From positions 1-30,135 of the forward strand of contig DFDT01000224.1 of NCBI GenBank assembly GCA_002368865.1: a stretch of DNA of 30,135 nucleotides. Direction: 5' to 3'. This DNA is from Lachnospiraceae bacterium UBA3821. Lineage in GTDB: Bacteria; Bacillota; Clostridia; Lachnospirales; Lachnospiraceae. The notes below the pieces were generated by a model. The model searched no databases and was not told the DNA's origin. It saw nothing but the letters and a program-made list of their open reading frames with translations. Position 1 is the stretch's first letter; each line of letters opens with the position of its first letter. Shown one piece after another: positions 15,091-22,578 of the stretch. A program made the position numbers and the translations under genes.

Positions 15091-16832
15091 CGGAGTGGAG
15101 CGAAGAGGAGAGAGAGGAATTATTGACCGGTCTGGAGGCCGGCGGAAACATCTTTCCGGGATTTGAACTGAATAGAGAGAACGGTAAGCTCAAACTACTG
15201 GGACGAGGCGGTTTTTCAGCTGTTTATGAGATGCATGGGTCACCCCCTGATGCAGGCAGGACTTATGCCTTGAAGGTGATCGGTATGGAGCGGCATACGG
15301 TCAGCGGGGAGCGGTTCCGGGAAAGCTGCCGTCTTCAGAGAAAACTGTCGGAACAGTCACCCTATATCATGCGTCTGTTGGATACCAGGGAGTTGTCATG
15401 TGAGGAGGGGCTGTTTCTGCAATTGATCCTCATGGAGCGCCTGGAACACATTCTGAAGAAAGACAAATTTCGGAATGTAGTGCTTCTTCGGGAAGACTTG
15501 AAGGAGGAGTCGGGGGTGCTACAGTTTGCGCTGCAGATTGGTCAGGCGATCCGGACAGCTCATGAAAATCAGGTGTTGCACCGGGATATCAAGCTGGAAA
15601 ATATCTTTTGGAATGCGGAAGATCAGGTTTATCAGCTGGGAGATTTCGGGATAGCCAGATTTGTGGAAAACGGTCAGGCGGAGACGGTTGTGTATACAGA
15701 CGGATATGGGGCTCCGGAGATCGAACGCAGACTGGTTGACAGGTACAGTGCTGCGGCAGATATTTATTCTTTTGGGATCACATTGTATTTATTGCTGAAT
15801 GGACTAAAATTTCCGGCCTCGGACCGATACAGGGCGAATCCGGCACAGTATGATCCGGAGTTTGTGTTTCCTGCACCGGAGAAAGCATCCCCACAGATGG
15901 CAGGGATTCTTCGGAAAATGTGCAGCTTTTATCCGGAGCACAGGTATAAGTCCATGGAGGAAGTACTGGCTGAACTCAGGTGCTTGGCAGAGGAGGGAAA
16001 GCATACAGAGCAGATTGCCCCGGATGCGGAAACGGAAGATAAGGTCACGGTGACATACAGGGAGTGGACACGGTATGACCGGGCAGTACGGGCTGCGGGC
16101 AGTCGCATAGAACGGCTACGGCGGGAGCGCGCCCAGGCCCGTTTATACCGGTGGATGGAAGCAGAGAACACGGTTCTTTTTGCGTTACTCTTCTTGCTTC
16201 TTATGTATGGGTTACAGAAAGATACAGAATTTCTGGCAGATTGGCGTTTCTGGAGTTTCCCGGTGGTGGTGCTCATAGAGGCGGTTTTATTAAAGATTAA
16301 AGATTTTCATGTGGTGTTTGGCGCTGTAGCGCTGATGACCGGCGTTTATTCCATGATGACAACCAGCATCACTGTGATCCACATCGTCTTACTGATGGGG
16401 TTGCTTTCAGGCATACCTGCGATCGCGGCAGCAGGAGTCATCGCTGTGATCGGGTGGATTTTTATACAACTTGCAGGCGGCATTCCCTTGATGGATTTTC
16501 TTACGAGGGATTGGATCCTGTGGATTTATCCAGCAATCCTTCTATCAAGGATGCATGCATGGGCATGGATCTGGCTGGTGCTGGAGCGCGGAGAGAAAAT
16601 CAATTGTATCGGTTGGAGAGAAAATGTATGGGAGGGAGCCTATTACCTGTTGCCTTATGTGAGTGTGGCGGTGGGCGTTATTCTCTGGGTAGTGCAGAAA
16701 GCAGGTGTTCTGGCAGTGCCGGAGGTAACCAGTCGCCTTCACCCGATTTTATCAGGTGTGGCGCTTTTTGTCGTGCAGGTTATAGAAGGATTGGGGGATC
16801 GGGATGTTTCTTTGGACGCAGGAAGAGATTGA
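15087..16832 (+). CDS. transmembrane Ser/Thr protein kinase (kinase 1)
   Basis: A 581-residue protein with an N-terminal Hanks-type kinase domain (about 33-300) and a C-terminal polytopic membrane region (about 360-570, six or more hydrophobic helices). The catalytic set is complete: Gly loop GRGGFSAV (39-46), Lys63 in YALKVI, HRDIKLEN with D167 and N172, DFG 186-188, and GAPE ending the activation loop at 211. The YTDGY in the activation segment is shared with kinase 2. It lacks PASTA repeats and has no clear extracellular domain, unlike PknB/PrkC, so any signal is probably sensed in the membrane. The start overlaps the FHA stop codon; kinase 2 overlaps its 3' end by 29 bases. No PP2C phosphatase gene is nearby. 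Confidence 0.93.
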   Translation: MTEWSEEEREELLTGLEAGGNIFPGFELNRENGKLKLLGRGGFSAVYEMHGSPPDAGRTYALKVIGMERHTVSGERFRESCRLQRKLSEQSPYIMRLLDTRELSCEEGLFLQLILMERLEHILKKDKFRNVVLLREDLKEESGVLQFALQIGQAIRTAHENQVLHRDIKLENIFWNAEDQVYQLGDFGIARFVENGQAETVVYTDGYGAPEIERRLVDRYSAAADIYSFGITLYLLLNGLKFPASDRYRANPAQYDPEFVFPAPEKASPQMAGILRKMCSFYPEHRYKSMEEVLAELRCLAEEGKHTEQIAPDAETEDKVTVTYREWTRYDRAVRAAGSRIERLRRERAQARLYRWMEAENTVLFALLFLLLMYGLQKDTEFLADWRFWSFPVVVLIEAVLLKIKDFHVVFGAVALMTGVYSMMTTSITVIHIVLLMGLLSGIPAIAAAGVIAVIGWIFIQLAGGIPLMDFLTRDWILWIYPAILLSRMHAWAWIWLVLERGEKINCIGWRENVWEGAYYLLPYVSVAVGVILWVVQKAGVLAVPEVTSRLHPILSGVALFVVQVIEGLGDRDVSLDAGRD

Positions 16833-18552
16833 GAAAATACTGATGCAACTGAATATGAGAGGGCTGCCTTTTGAAAAACATCCGTTTGCGGTTGTGGGAG
16901 AAAAGCCGGTACTTTTAGGCAGCGGCGGATATGCACATGTGTACGAGGCTATGGGCGGGTCTATGGAGAAACAGGGCTATGCCATCAAGGTGATCGGTTT
17001 CGCAGATCAATATGCGGATGAGCAGCTGTTCCGCCAGACCATACAGGTCCAGATGGATCTGGGGCTGCACCAGAAGCATGTGGTAAAGGTATATGATGCA
17101 GTCTGTCTAGACGTGTGGCTGGATCGTTACGATAATGTATATAGGGCAGAGACGCGGTCAAAAGAGGACTGGGCAGACGGATATGCACAGGAAAGAGCCG
17201 AAAACAAGCGGTATCTTCAGCTGCAGTTTATCCTGATGGAAAAACTGAATGCTGTGCTGACGAAGACAGAGGGGCATAGTCATCGTCTTTTTCCGTCCGC
17301 ATTGTCTTCTTTCCAGGAAGCGGAGATCCAGAAGCTGGCGCTGGATATCGGAACCGCATTAGCGGAAGCACATGACAAAAATATATTGCATCGGGATATC
17401 AAACCGGAGAATCTTTTCTATTCTCCCCAGACAGGGCAGTATAAGCTGGGGGACTTCGGTATTGCCCTGAAGACAGCGGAAGGTATGGCAAGCACTGTTG
17501 CATATACGGACGGCTACGGCGCGCCGGAGATCATCCGCAGGTCGGATGATAAATATGATGTGACCGCAGACATTTATTCATTGGGTATGACCCTGTATGT
17601 GCTTTTGAATCGGCTGAAATTTCCGGGATCCAAAGGATATCGGGTAAATGCCAAACTGCAATATGAAAAAGATTTTGTTTTGCCCAGACCGGAGACCGGA
17701 AGCGATGCTTTTGTAAGGGTCATAGAGAAAATGTGCCGGTTTGATCCGGACGACCGCTATCAGTCTATGGATGAAGTGCTGTTGGAGCTGAAAGGCATAG
17801 CAGATGGGGATCTGGTAAAATACCAAAGGTTGCATGGACGGCTTTTGGCGGTGTTGGGCGGTGCGTTTTTGATTTTGGGAATGGCTTTGTGGAAACTGAC
17901 TTTTCTGCCAGATCTGGAGTTTGTCTTATCGCCGGTCAGTTATATATTTTTGACGCTTTGTGTGTCGAAGTTTCTACTGGCAGAACACCGGAGAGATACC
18001 ACTCGGTTTAAACTGTTTACGTTGGTGTTAGGAGGCTGGCTGTGTTTTTCCACCGGATTTGCCTGGTGGAAGCCGGCTTTATTGCTTTTATTATTTGCGG
18101 AGGATACGCTGGGAGGATTCTGGGGAATGGGAATACTTGCGGCGAATTTTGCGTATTTGTTGGCGGGAAAAGATGCCGGGCTCGTCCGGCAAATGCAGGA
18201 TCATCGCTGGACGGCAGCTACACTTTTGCCCATTGCAGGTGTGTTTATTCTGCAGACTTATGCCATATTTGCGCAGGAGAGGAGCGGCAGGCAGAATGAT
18301 CATCTCACGAAATTTTTTTTGCAGGACAATCTGCCTTGGATCCTTGTGGCGCTGTATTTTGGAAATCTGTTATCGTGGGGCGTTACTATACCGGCTCTGA
18401 TGACAGAGCGGAACTTATCTGTGTTGGAGAGTCTTCCGGGCGCAAAATGGTTTTTGGCGATTCCGTCTGTCCAGCTCATAAAGGCGGGAGTGGCCGGACT
18501 TGTATTTTCCGTGTTCTGGATGATCCGGCAGGGGATATTAAAGCGGAGATAA
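16804..18552 (+). CDS. transmembrane Ser/Thr protein kinase (kinase 2)
   Basis: A 582-residue protein of the same plan as kinase 1: a kinase domain (about 33-335) then a polytopic C-terminal region (about 345-575). Catalytic residues are intact: LGSGGYAHVYE (38-48), Lys62 in YAIKVI, HRDIKPEN with D198 and N203, DFG 217-219, and GAPE ending at 242. The YTDGYGAPE activation-loop end and the RYQSMDEVLLEL helix mirror kinase 1 (RYKSMEEVLAEL), so the two genes look like an old tandem duplication. An insert of about 35 residues at 100-135 (CLDVWLDRYDNVYRAETRSK and following) is absent from kinase 1. The gene starts inside kinase 1 with GGGGGATCGGG as ribosome site. No terminator with a T-run follows. 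Confidence 0.93.
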   Translation: MFLWTQEEIEKILMQLNMRGLPFEKHPFAVVGEKPVLLGSGGYAHVYEAMGGSMEKQGYAIKVIGFADQYADEQLFRQTIQVQMDLGLHQKHVVKVYDAVCLDVWLDRYDNVYRAETRSKEDWADGYAQERAENKRYLQLQFILMEKLNAVLTKTEGHSHRLFPSALSSFQEAEIQKLALDIGTALAEAHDKNILHRDIKPENLFYSPQTGQYKLGDFGIALKTAEGMASTVAYTDGYGAPEIIRRSDDKYDVTADIYSLGMTLYVLLNRLKFPGSKGYRVNAKLQYEKDFVLPRPETGSDAFVRVIEKMCRFDPDDRYQSMDEVLLELKGIADGDLVKYQRLHGRLLAVLGGAFLILGMALWKLTFLPDLEFVLSPVSYIFLTLCVSKFLLAEHRRDTTRFKLFTLVLGGWLCFSTGFAWWKPALLLLLFAEDTLGGFWGMGILAANFAYLLAGKDAGLVRQMQDHRWTAATLLPIAGVFILQTYAIFAQERSGRQNDHLTKFFLQDNLPWILVALYFGNLLSWGVTIPALMTERNLSVLESLPGAKWFLAIPSVQLIKAGVAGLVFSVFWMIRQGILKRR

Positions 18553-18592
18553 GAGAATTTTAGGGAATTTTAAATTAGTTTTAAATTATTGA

Positions 18593-18621
18593 TTGACAAT
18601 TATTGTCGGATGTTGTAATAT
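18593..18621 (+). promoter_or_regulatory. promoter of the PD-(D/E)XK gene, with upstream A/T direct repeats
   Basis: TTGACA (18593-18598) and TAATAT (18616-18621) are separated by 17 bases. Immediately upstream, TTTTAAATTA occurs twice in tandem (18568-18577 and 18579-18588), an 11-base period that fits one helical turn and could be an UP element or an operator. The leader to the TTG start is about 135 bases. Confidence 0.75.
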
Positions 18622-18759
18622 AAAAACACTTCAGTAAGCGCATTTTTGAAATCAAGAGCATTTCGCTCAAATATTCATAGCACAAATGATGTGATGCCGA
18701 TAAACCAATTACAAAGGCGATTTAAGAAACTATAAACGATAAGGAGATAAGAGAACATA

Positions 18760-19626
18760 TTGTCCAAAAAGAATGTAAAGAGAAAGATTCAATGGCATCC
18801 CGGATTTGTAACAGGCTTAGACTTGGAACTGAGTGAATATCAGAGCGGAATGACACAGGAGAGAGAATATAATCTGAATACAAAGCCACTTGCAATAGAT
18901 GTATTGATCAGGAAAAATGATAGCACTGCAATCAAGAACAATGAAATAGGCAGGTTATTCCGACGATATAATATTATAGAATATAAGTCGCCGGATGATC
19001 ATATGGACATCGATACTTATTATAAGGTAAATGGATATGCGTGTTTGTTTAAAGCCGGCGGTGACCAGGTCGATTCTATAAAAGCAGAGGATGTAACCAT
19101 ATCATTGTTCAGACATACGAAACCCAAAGGACTATTTCGTCGATTTAAGCGGGAAGGAATATTAATAGTGAATCCATACCCCGGCATTTATTATGTGAAA
19201 GGAAATACCATGTTTTCTTTACAGATTGTTGTGACAAGAGAATTAGATCCGGATAAACATATTTGGTTGGTGGCATTGTCGGGACGGTTGAAAAAGGAAC
19301 AAGTAGAAAAAGTTTTAAAACGTGCATCACAGCTTACGAATCAGAGAGAAAAAAGATTAGTGGATTCTGTTTTACAGGTCTGCATTGTGGCAAATCAAAC
19401 AACTGTAGAGGAATTAAAAAAGGAGGAAGAGAGTATGTGCCAGGCATTGAGAGAAATCATGGAGCCGGAATTAAAGCAGAGTATGAAAGAAGGAATGGAA
19501 AAAGGAATACTTGCGACAGTTAAGTCGCTTCGCGAAGTAGGGCAGAGGGAGGAAGATATCAAATCCATTATTGTAAAAAATTTTGAATTGCTACCTGCAG
19601 AAGCAGAGAATTATATGATTTCCTAA
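18760..19626 (+). CDS. PD-(D/E)XK nuclease-like protein (Rpn/PDDEXK transposase-like family), TTG start
   Basis: A 288-residue protein. The start is TTG 18760, 11 bases after AAGGAGAT. It begins KKNVKRKIQWHPGF, and the nuclease-like core includes LAIDVLI (D47) and NIIEYKSPDD (E74-x-K76), the spacing of PD-(D/E)XK active sites. YYKVNGYACLFKAGG then follows. The C-terminal third is helical and charged, with repeated MKEGMEKG and a final LREVGQREEDIKSII like that of Rpn-type proteins. Lachnospiraceae carry many stand-alone copies of this family; some are misnamed in databases. A role in recombination, self-DNA processing or defence is possible but unshown. It has its own promoter and terminator, so it is a single-gene unit. 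Base composition is more A/T-rich than that of the Clp genes. Confidence 0.85.
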   Translation: MSKKNVKRKIQWHPGFVTGLDLELSEYQSGMTQEREYNLNTKPLAIDVLIRKNDSTAIKNNEIGRLFRRYNIIEYKSPDDHMDIDTYYKVNGYACLFKAGGDQVDSIKAEDVTISLFRHTKPKGLFRRFKREGILIVNPYPGIYYVKGNTMFSLQIVVTRELDPDKHIWLVALSGRLKKEQVEKVLKRASQLTNQREKRLVDSVLQVCIVANQTTVEELKKEEESMCQALREIMEPELKQSMKEGMEKGILATVKSLREVGQREEDIKSIIVKNFELLPAEAENYMIS

Positions 19627-19693
19627 AGGAAAGAGACAAGAATATTCAAGATTTCAAATTGGAATTTTGAACGGCAGTCTATGTTTACTCATG

Positions 19694-19723
19694 AAAAAAG
19701 CACCGCATCAGCGGTGCTTTTTT
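19694..19723. terminator. bidirectional rho-independent terminator
   Basis: AAAAAAGCACCGC (19694-19706) and GCGGTGCTTTTTT (19711-19723) are perfectly complementary with an ATCA tetraloop. The A- and T-runs on both sides allow it to work for the PD-(D/E)XK gene on the plus strand and for the small regulator gene on the minus strand. Confidence 0.93.
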
Positions 19724-19726
19724 GCA

Positions 19727-19744
19727 TGTAAACTTTGCTTGAAA
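19727..19744 (+). repeat. direct repeat copy 2 (TGTAAACTTT-GC-TTGAAA)
   Basis: TGTAAACTTT at 19727-19736 and TTGAAA at 19739-19744, three bases after the perfect terminator of the PD-(D/E)XK gene. It matches copy 3 at 16 of 18 positions, differing only in the two central bases, and copy 1 almost as well. Confidence 0.65.
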
Positions 19745-19772
19745 AAAGGCATTTCAGCTTGCGGTAATATGG

Positions 19773-19991
19773 TTACAGTTCCTGATCGTGCTCGCAGGGG
19801 ACGTAGCTGACGATGTCTGAAATGTCACAGTCCAGAATGCGGCAGAGATCATTCAATGTCTTGGTGGTAACGTCCAGGTTATTCTTCAACCGGTTGAGCG
19901 TACTGAAAGACAGATGATGATTCTTGTTCAGGGTGTACCAGTTCTCTTTGCTGTTTTTTAACGTATTCCAAAAAGGTGTATAGTCAATCAT
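19773..19991 (-). CDS. small XRE-family regulator (YozG type), minus strand
   Basis: A 72-residue protein starting MIDYTPFWNTLKNSKENWYT. I use the internal ATG (CAT at 19989-19991), since the longer frame from 20096 would cover the plus-strand promoter. LNKNHHLSFSTLNRLKNN is the helix-turn-helix and LNDLCRILDCDISDIVSYVP the conserved YozG-type end, clearly related to the regulator at 4540-4761. It is divergent from the zinc-ribbon gene, with a shared 158-base control region, so it probably regulates itself and that operon. The ribosome site is weak (TTTGGGACATAATAAGC). It converges on the terminator at 19694-19723. Confidence 0.8.
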   Translation of the reverse strand: MIDYTPFWNTLKNSKENWYTLNKNHHLSFSTLNRLKNNLDVTTKTLNDLCRILDCDISDIVSYVPCEHDQEL

Positions 19992-20051
19992 ATGCTTATT
20001 ATGTCCCAAACATTTGTTATCAATAATTTTATTGTACTGCAAATTATGTGC

Positions 20052-20080
20052 TTGACTATCTTCGTAAAAACGAATATAAT
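20052..20080 (+). promoter_or_regulatory. promoter of the zinc-ribbon operon
   Basis: TTGACT (20052-20057) and TATAAT (20075-20080) lie 17 bases apart, with the start codon at 20150. TTCG-TAAAAA-CGAA (20061-20074) forms a small inverted repeat in the spacer, and CAATAA-TT-TTATTG lies further upstream. Both could be sites for the divergently encoded regulator. Confidence 0.75.
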
Positions 20081-20149
20081 ATCGAATCAGCAGCATGGGT
20101 GAAATTGTGGTGCAAACAGCAGATAAACCAACATATGGGAGGAGAAAAA

Positions 20150-20623
20150 ATGAGTGAAGTGGTTATGTGCAGTAAATGTAAGACATGGGTTTCGCCGGGG
20201 GCAAAGACCTGTCCGAAGTGCGGCGCGCCGATTGTGTCACAGGAGATGCTGAATCAGGTGATTGTGCAGAGGGATGAGGCAGAGGAACAAAAAAAGAAAA
20301 ATATAGCCGTAATCATATCATCGGTTATTTTTCTTATTGTTATGTTTATGACGGTGAGTAATTTATTGGAAATCGGTGGTGCCTTGGGGGGAGCTTTGAT
20401 CGCAGGCATAATTGCAGGACTAGTGGTAGGGGGAATACCCTGTGGATGGATTGGAATAAAAGGTGTACGGGATAAAATGAAATGGATGCTATATATAATT
20501 CCCATTGGTCCCGTTGTTTGGGTGGTCTTTGTTGTGTGGTTTGCGTCTGTGGCTGGAATTGTATTGTTTCCGGTATACTTAATTTCGTTTTTTGTAAATT
20601 TGGCCAAAAAGAAGAAAGCATAA
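20150..20623 (+). CDS. zinc-ribbon membrane protein
   Basis: A 157-residue protein. The start ATG 20150 has GGGAGGAG upstream; an in-frame start at 20048 would overlap the promoter and is rejected. An N-terminal zinc ribbon has Cys7-x2-Cys10 and Cys21-x2-Cys24 (CSKC...CPKCG). A short charged helix (RDEAEEQKKK) leads into three to four hydrophobic segments at about 51-69, 76-105 and 112-148, the second Gly/Ala/Ile-rich. Such ribbon-plus-TM proteins are common and mostly uncharacterised; the ribbon probably mediates protein contact in the cytoplasm. It is the first gene of a three-gene unit with a one-TM protein and a lipoprotein. Confidence 0.85.
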   Translation: MSEVVMCSKCKTWVSPGAKTCPKCGAPIVSQEMLNQVIVQRDEAEEQKKKNIAVIISSVIFLIVMFMTVSNLLEIGGALGGALIAGIIAGLVVGGIPCGWIGIKGVRDKMKWMLYIIPIGPVVWVVFVVWFASVAGIVLFPVYLISFFVNLAKKKKA

Positions 20624-20659
20624 TAGAAACATTAATTTTTGCATGGGAGGAAATCAATT

Positions 20660-21127
20660 ATGGCAAAGGAAACCTATATTGTAAACTGTTGGTCTGTGGA
20701 TGTTAACACAACCGTGGCGGTCTATGAGAGCTTTGGCTGGGAGTTGGTATCGAACAATATATCTACAACGGTACAGGCCAGTTATGATACTGCAATTTCA
20801 GCAGAGAATGAGTTGACGTTCAGCAGGGAAAAAAGCATGCCTTGGTATAACGAAGTATGTAAACTTCAAATGCAGTATGATGAGTTGCAGGGAAAAATAA
20901 ACTCTATCGAGGAGAGTGAACCGGAGGAGAAGAAACCGAGTACAATCCTGGCGATCATTTTATTGTTTTGTTATTTTATCCCCGGGATTGTTTATTATTA
21001 TGGATACAAAGCAAGTCAGAAAAATAAGGTCAAAAAGTGGCATGCAGAAAACGATGGAGTACTTGCAAATCTGAAGAGTCAGCAGGTGACCATTTTGAAC
21101 CAGAGCAGAGCGGTGATTGAGGGATAA
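20660..21127 (+). CDS. one-TM protein of unknown function with coiled-coil region
   Basis: A 155-residue protein. I use ATG 20660, eight bases after GGGAGGA; an upstream TTG at 20639 precedes that site and is unlikely. The N-terminal part (about 1-50) starts MAKETYIVNCWSVDVNTTVA and may be a small folded domain. Residues about 60-92 are heptad-like and acidic (LQMQYDELQGKINSIEES), then one TM segment spans about 95-117. A basic stretch (KASQKNKVKKWH) follows, and a C-terminal helix. I do not recognise the family. It lies 36 bases after the zinc-ribbon gene and 55 before the lipoprotein gene, so the three may form an envelope complex. Confidence 0.75.
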   Translation: MAKETYIVNCWSVDVNTTVAVYESFGWELVSNNISTTVQASYDTAISAENELTFSREKSMPWYNEVCKLQMQYDELQGKINSIEESEPEEKKPSTILAIILLFCYFIPGIVYYYGYKASQKNKVKKWHAENDGVLANLKSQQVTILNQSRAVIEG

Positions 21128-21182
21128 TACCAATACCACGCAATGCGGTAACAGAATAAATTTAATCAATAGGAGAACGGTT

Positions 21183-22382
21183 ATGAAAAGACAGTTATTA
21201 GCGCTTGTAATGGCATTCGGTATGGCGTTCGGGTTGACGGCATGCGGAGGTAAAGAAGTTACTTCGACAGAAACGCAGATGTCAAAAGCATCTTCAGAAG
21301 CAAATGTGGAAGATTCAAGAGACAACGATGCTCCGTCAAGTGAGCAAACTCAGGATGTGAATATAGAACTGAAAGAAGGAGATGTCACAAATCAGATTTA
21401 TCTCATGAACGGCATCAGATTTACCTCCTCTGAGCCGTTAGAGTTTGTAGGTGAAACTCGCGAGAATGAAACAGGCTGGCATTACGGAAATGCATATGTT
21501 GGTTTTGCTGATTATACGGATAAGGATTTGGATATTCCCAATATTATTTATGTGCCAGAAGGGTATTATGGTAGTCAGGTAACCCCGATTACAGAAAATT
21601 CTTCAGGTAACGTTTGGTTAGCGTTTGTAACTCATATCGGGGAAAGTAAAATATATGTTTATATGACCTCTAGGGGAGAACTTGAAGATAAAGAGGAACG
21701 CTTTCTGAAGGTTGTTGCTGACTTCCTAAAAACTAATAATGTTCAGACAAAAGAGGTGTCGAAAGTTTATTTTGACAGGGAATACATAGATGAAGAAGGT
21801 CATGTAGGAAGATTTACGAGTCCCGATGATATATCAAATAAATGGATTCAATTTGAGAATGGCGTAGCCTTTCCTGTTTCTATTTCAATGGAATATAACA
21901 ATAAGTATGGGGAGTGGGACATTAAGGATACAAACCTGCATGTTGAGGGGTATATTAAGACATCCATCTATAATGATTATATGGAAAGCAACGGATTTAC
22001 TTTGGACAGTTTTGTCGGGGGACTAAAGACTCCGGAAGGAGTTTACAGTGGTTTGTCTAGTATTGCGGATGAGCATAATCCGGGAGGATCAACTACATTT
22101 TCATTTCTGACGTTAAGCAATAAAGGCGACTATTTGGAGATCAGTCTTTGCCTGTCTGATGACGATGTGGCTTACGGGGAGACGATTAGTGATGATCAGG
22201 TGCTTTATGGAAGCAAAATTTTTATGCAGGTAATTGAAGATTTCTTAAAAAGCGGAAACACCGAAGTCAATAGTGTTTCGGATATAACGTTTGATGTGGA
22301 TTACATGCTTGAGAATCAACCCAAGTATGGAAGAGTAAAGGGAAGATTTATTAGTCCCGATGAAATTGTAACAGGGCAATAG
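21183..22382 (+). CDS. lipoprotein with a duplicated domain
   Basis: A 399-residue predicted lipoprotein. The start ATG 21183 has AGGAG seven bases upstream. The signal peptide (MKRQLLALVMAFGMAFG) ends in lipobox LTAC with Cys21 as the lipidation site. A Ser/Thr/Glu-rich spacer (about 25-65) leads to two related regions. The clearest similarity is between about 175-217 (ADFLKTNNVQTKEVSKVYFD...GRFTSPDDI) and about 348-395 (EDFLKSGNTEVNSVSDITFD...GRFISPDEI). It probably sits on the outer face of the membrane. I do not recognise the family or a ligand. It ends the zinc-ribbon unit and is followed by a hairpin. Confidence 0.85.
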   Translation: MKRQLLALVMAFGMAFGLTACGGKEVTSTETQMSKASSEANVEDSRDNDAPSSEQTQDVNIELKEGDVTNQIYLMNGIRFTSSEPLEFVGETRENETGWHYGNAYVGFADYTDKDLDIPNIIYVPEGYYGSQVTPITENSSGNVWLAFVTHIGESKIYVYMTSRGELEDKEERFLKVVADFLKTNNVQTKEVSKVYFDREYIDEEGHVGRFTSPDDISNKWIQFENGVAFPVSISMEYNNKYGEWDIKDTNLHVEGYIKTSIYNDYMESNGFTLDSFVGGLKTPEGVYSGLSSIADEHNPGGSTTFSFLTLSNKGDYLEISLCLSDDDVAYGETISDDQVLYGSKIFMQVIEDFLKSGNTEVNSVSDITFDVDYMLENQPKYGRVKGRFISPDEIVTGQ

Positions 22383-22437
22383 TATATTTGGCTAATGGTT
22401 ATTATCATAATCTTCGATAAAAGCCCCTTAACTCAGA

Positions 22438-22480
22438 AGCCGGTACATGGACGGAAACGTTGGTGTGCCGGCTCCTATTT
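22438..22480 (+). terminator. likely terminator after the lipoprotein gene
   Basis: AGCCGGTAC (22438-22446) pairs with GTGCCGGCT (22465-22473) with one G-U pair. The loop holds a smaller ACG-GAAA-CGT hairpin (22451-22460). The T-run is short and interrupted (CCTATTTTA), so termination may be partial. Confidence 0.55.
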
Positions 22481-22486
22481 TATATG

Positions 22487-22504
22487 TGTAAACTTTCCTT
22501 GAAA
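22487..22504 (+). repeat. direct repeat copy 3 (TGTAAACTTT-CC-TTGAAA)
   Basis: TGTAAACTTT at 22487-22496 and TTGAAA at 22499-22504, just after the hairpin that ends the lipoprotein unit and 75 bases before clpP. Same orientation as the copies at 13348 and 19727. Confidence 0.65.
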
Positions 22505-22578
22505 TCTCGCCCCTCTTGTTTTGCTACCATTGTTTCAGAAGCAAGCAATGCAGAAGATATATGGCAGGAGGGCGTATT

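Noticed and set aside
20048..20149. N-terminal extension of the zinc-ribbon protein
   Set aside because: The promoter -10 (20075-20080) lies inside it, and GGGAGGAG directly precedes ATG 20150.
20858..20866. TGTAAACTT inside the one-TM protein gene, similar to the direct repeats
   Set aside because: Only nine bases match, the third T and the TTGAAA part are missing, and it lies inside a coding frame; treated as chance.
22516..22578. N-terminal extension of ClpP
   Set aside because: GGAGGG at 22567-22572 sets ATG 22579, and the shorter protein has the normal ClpP length.
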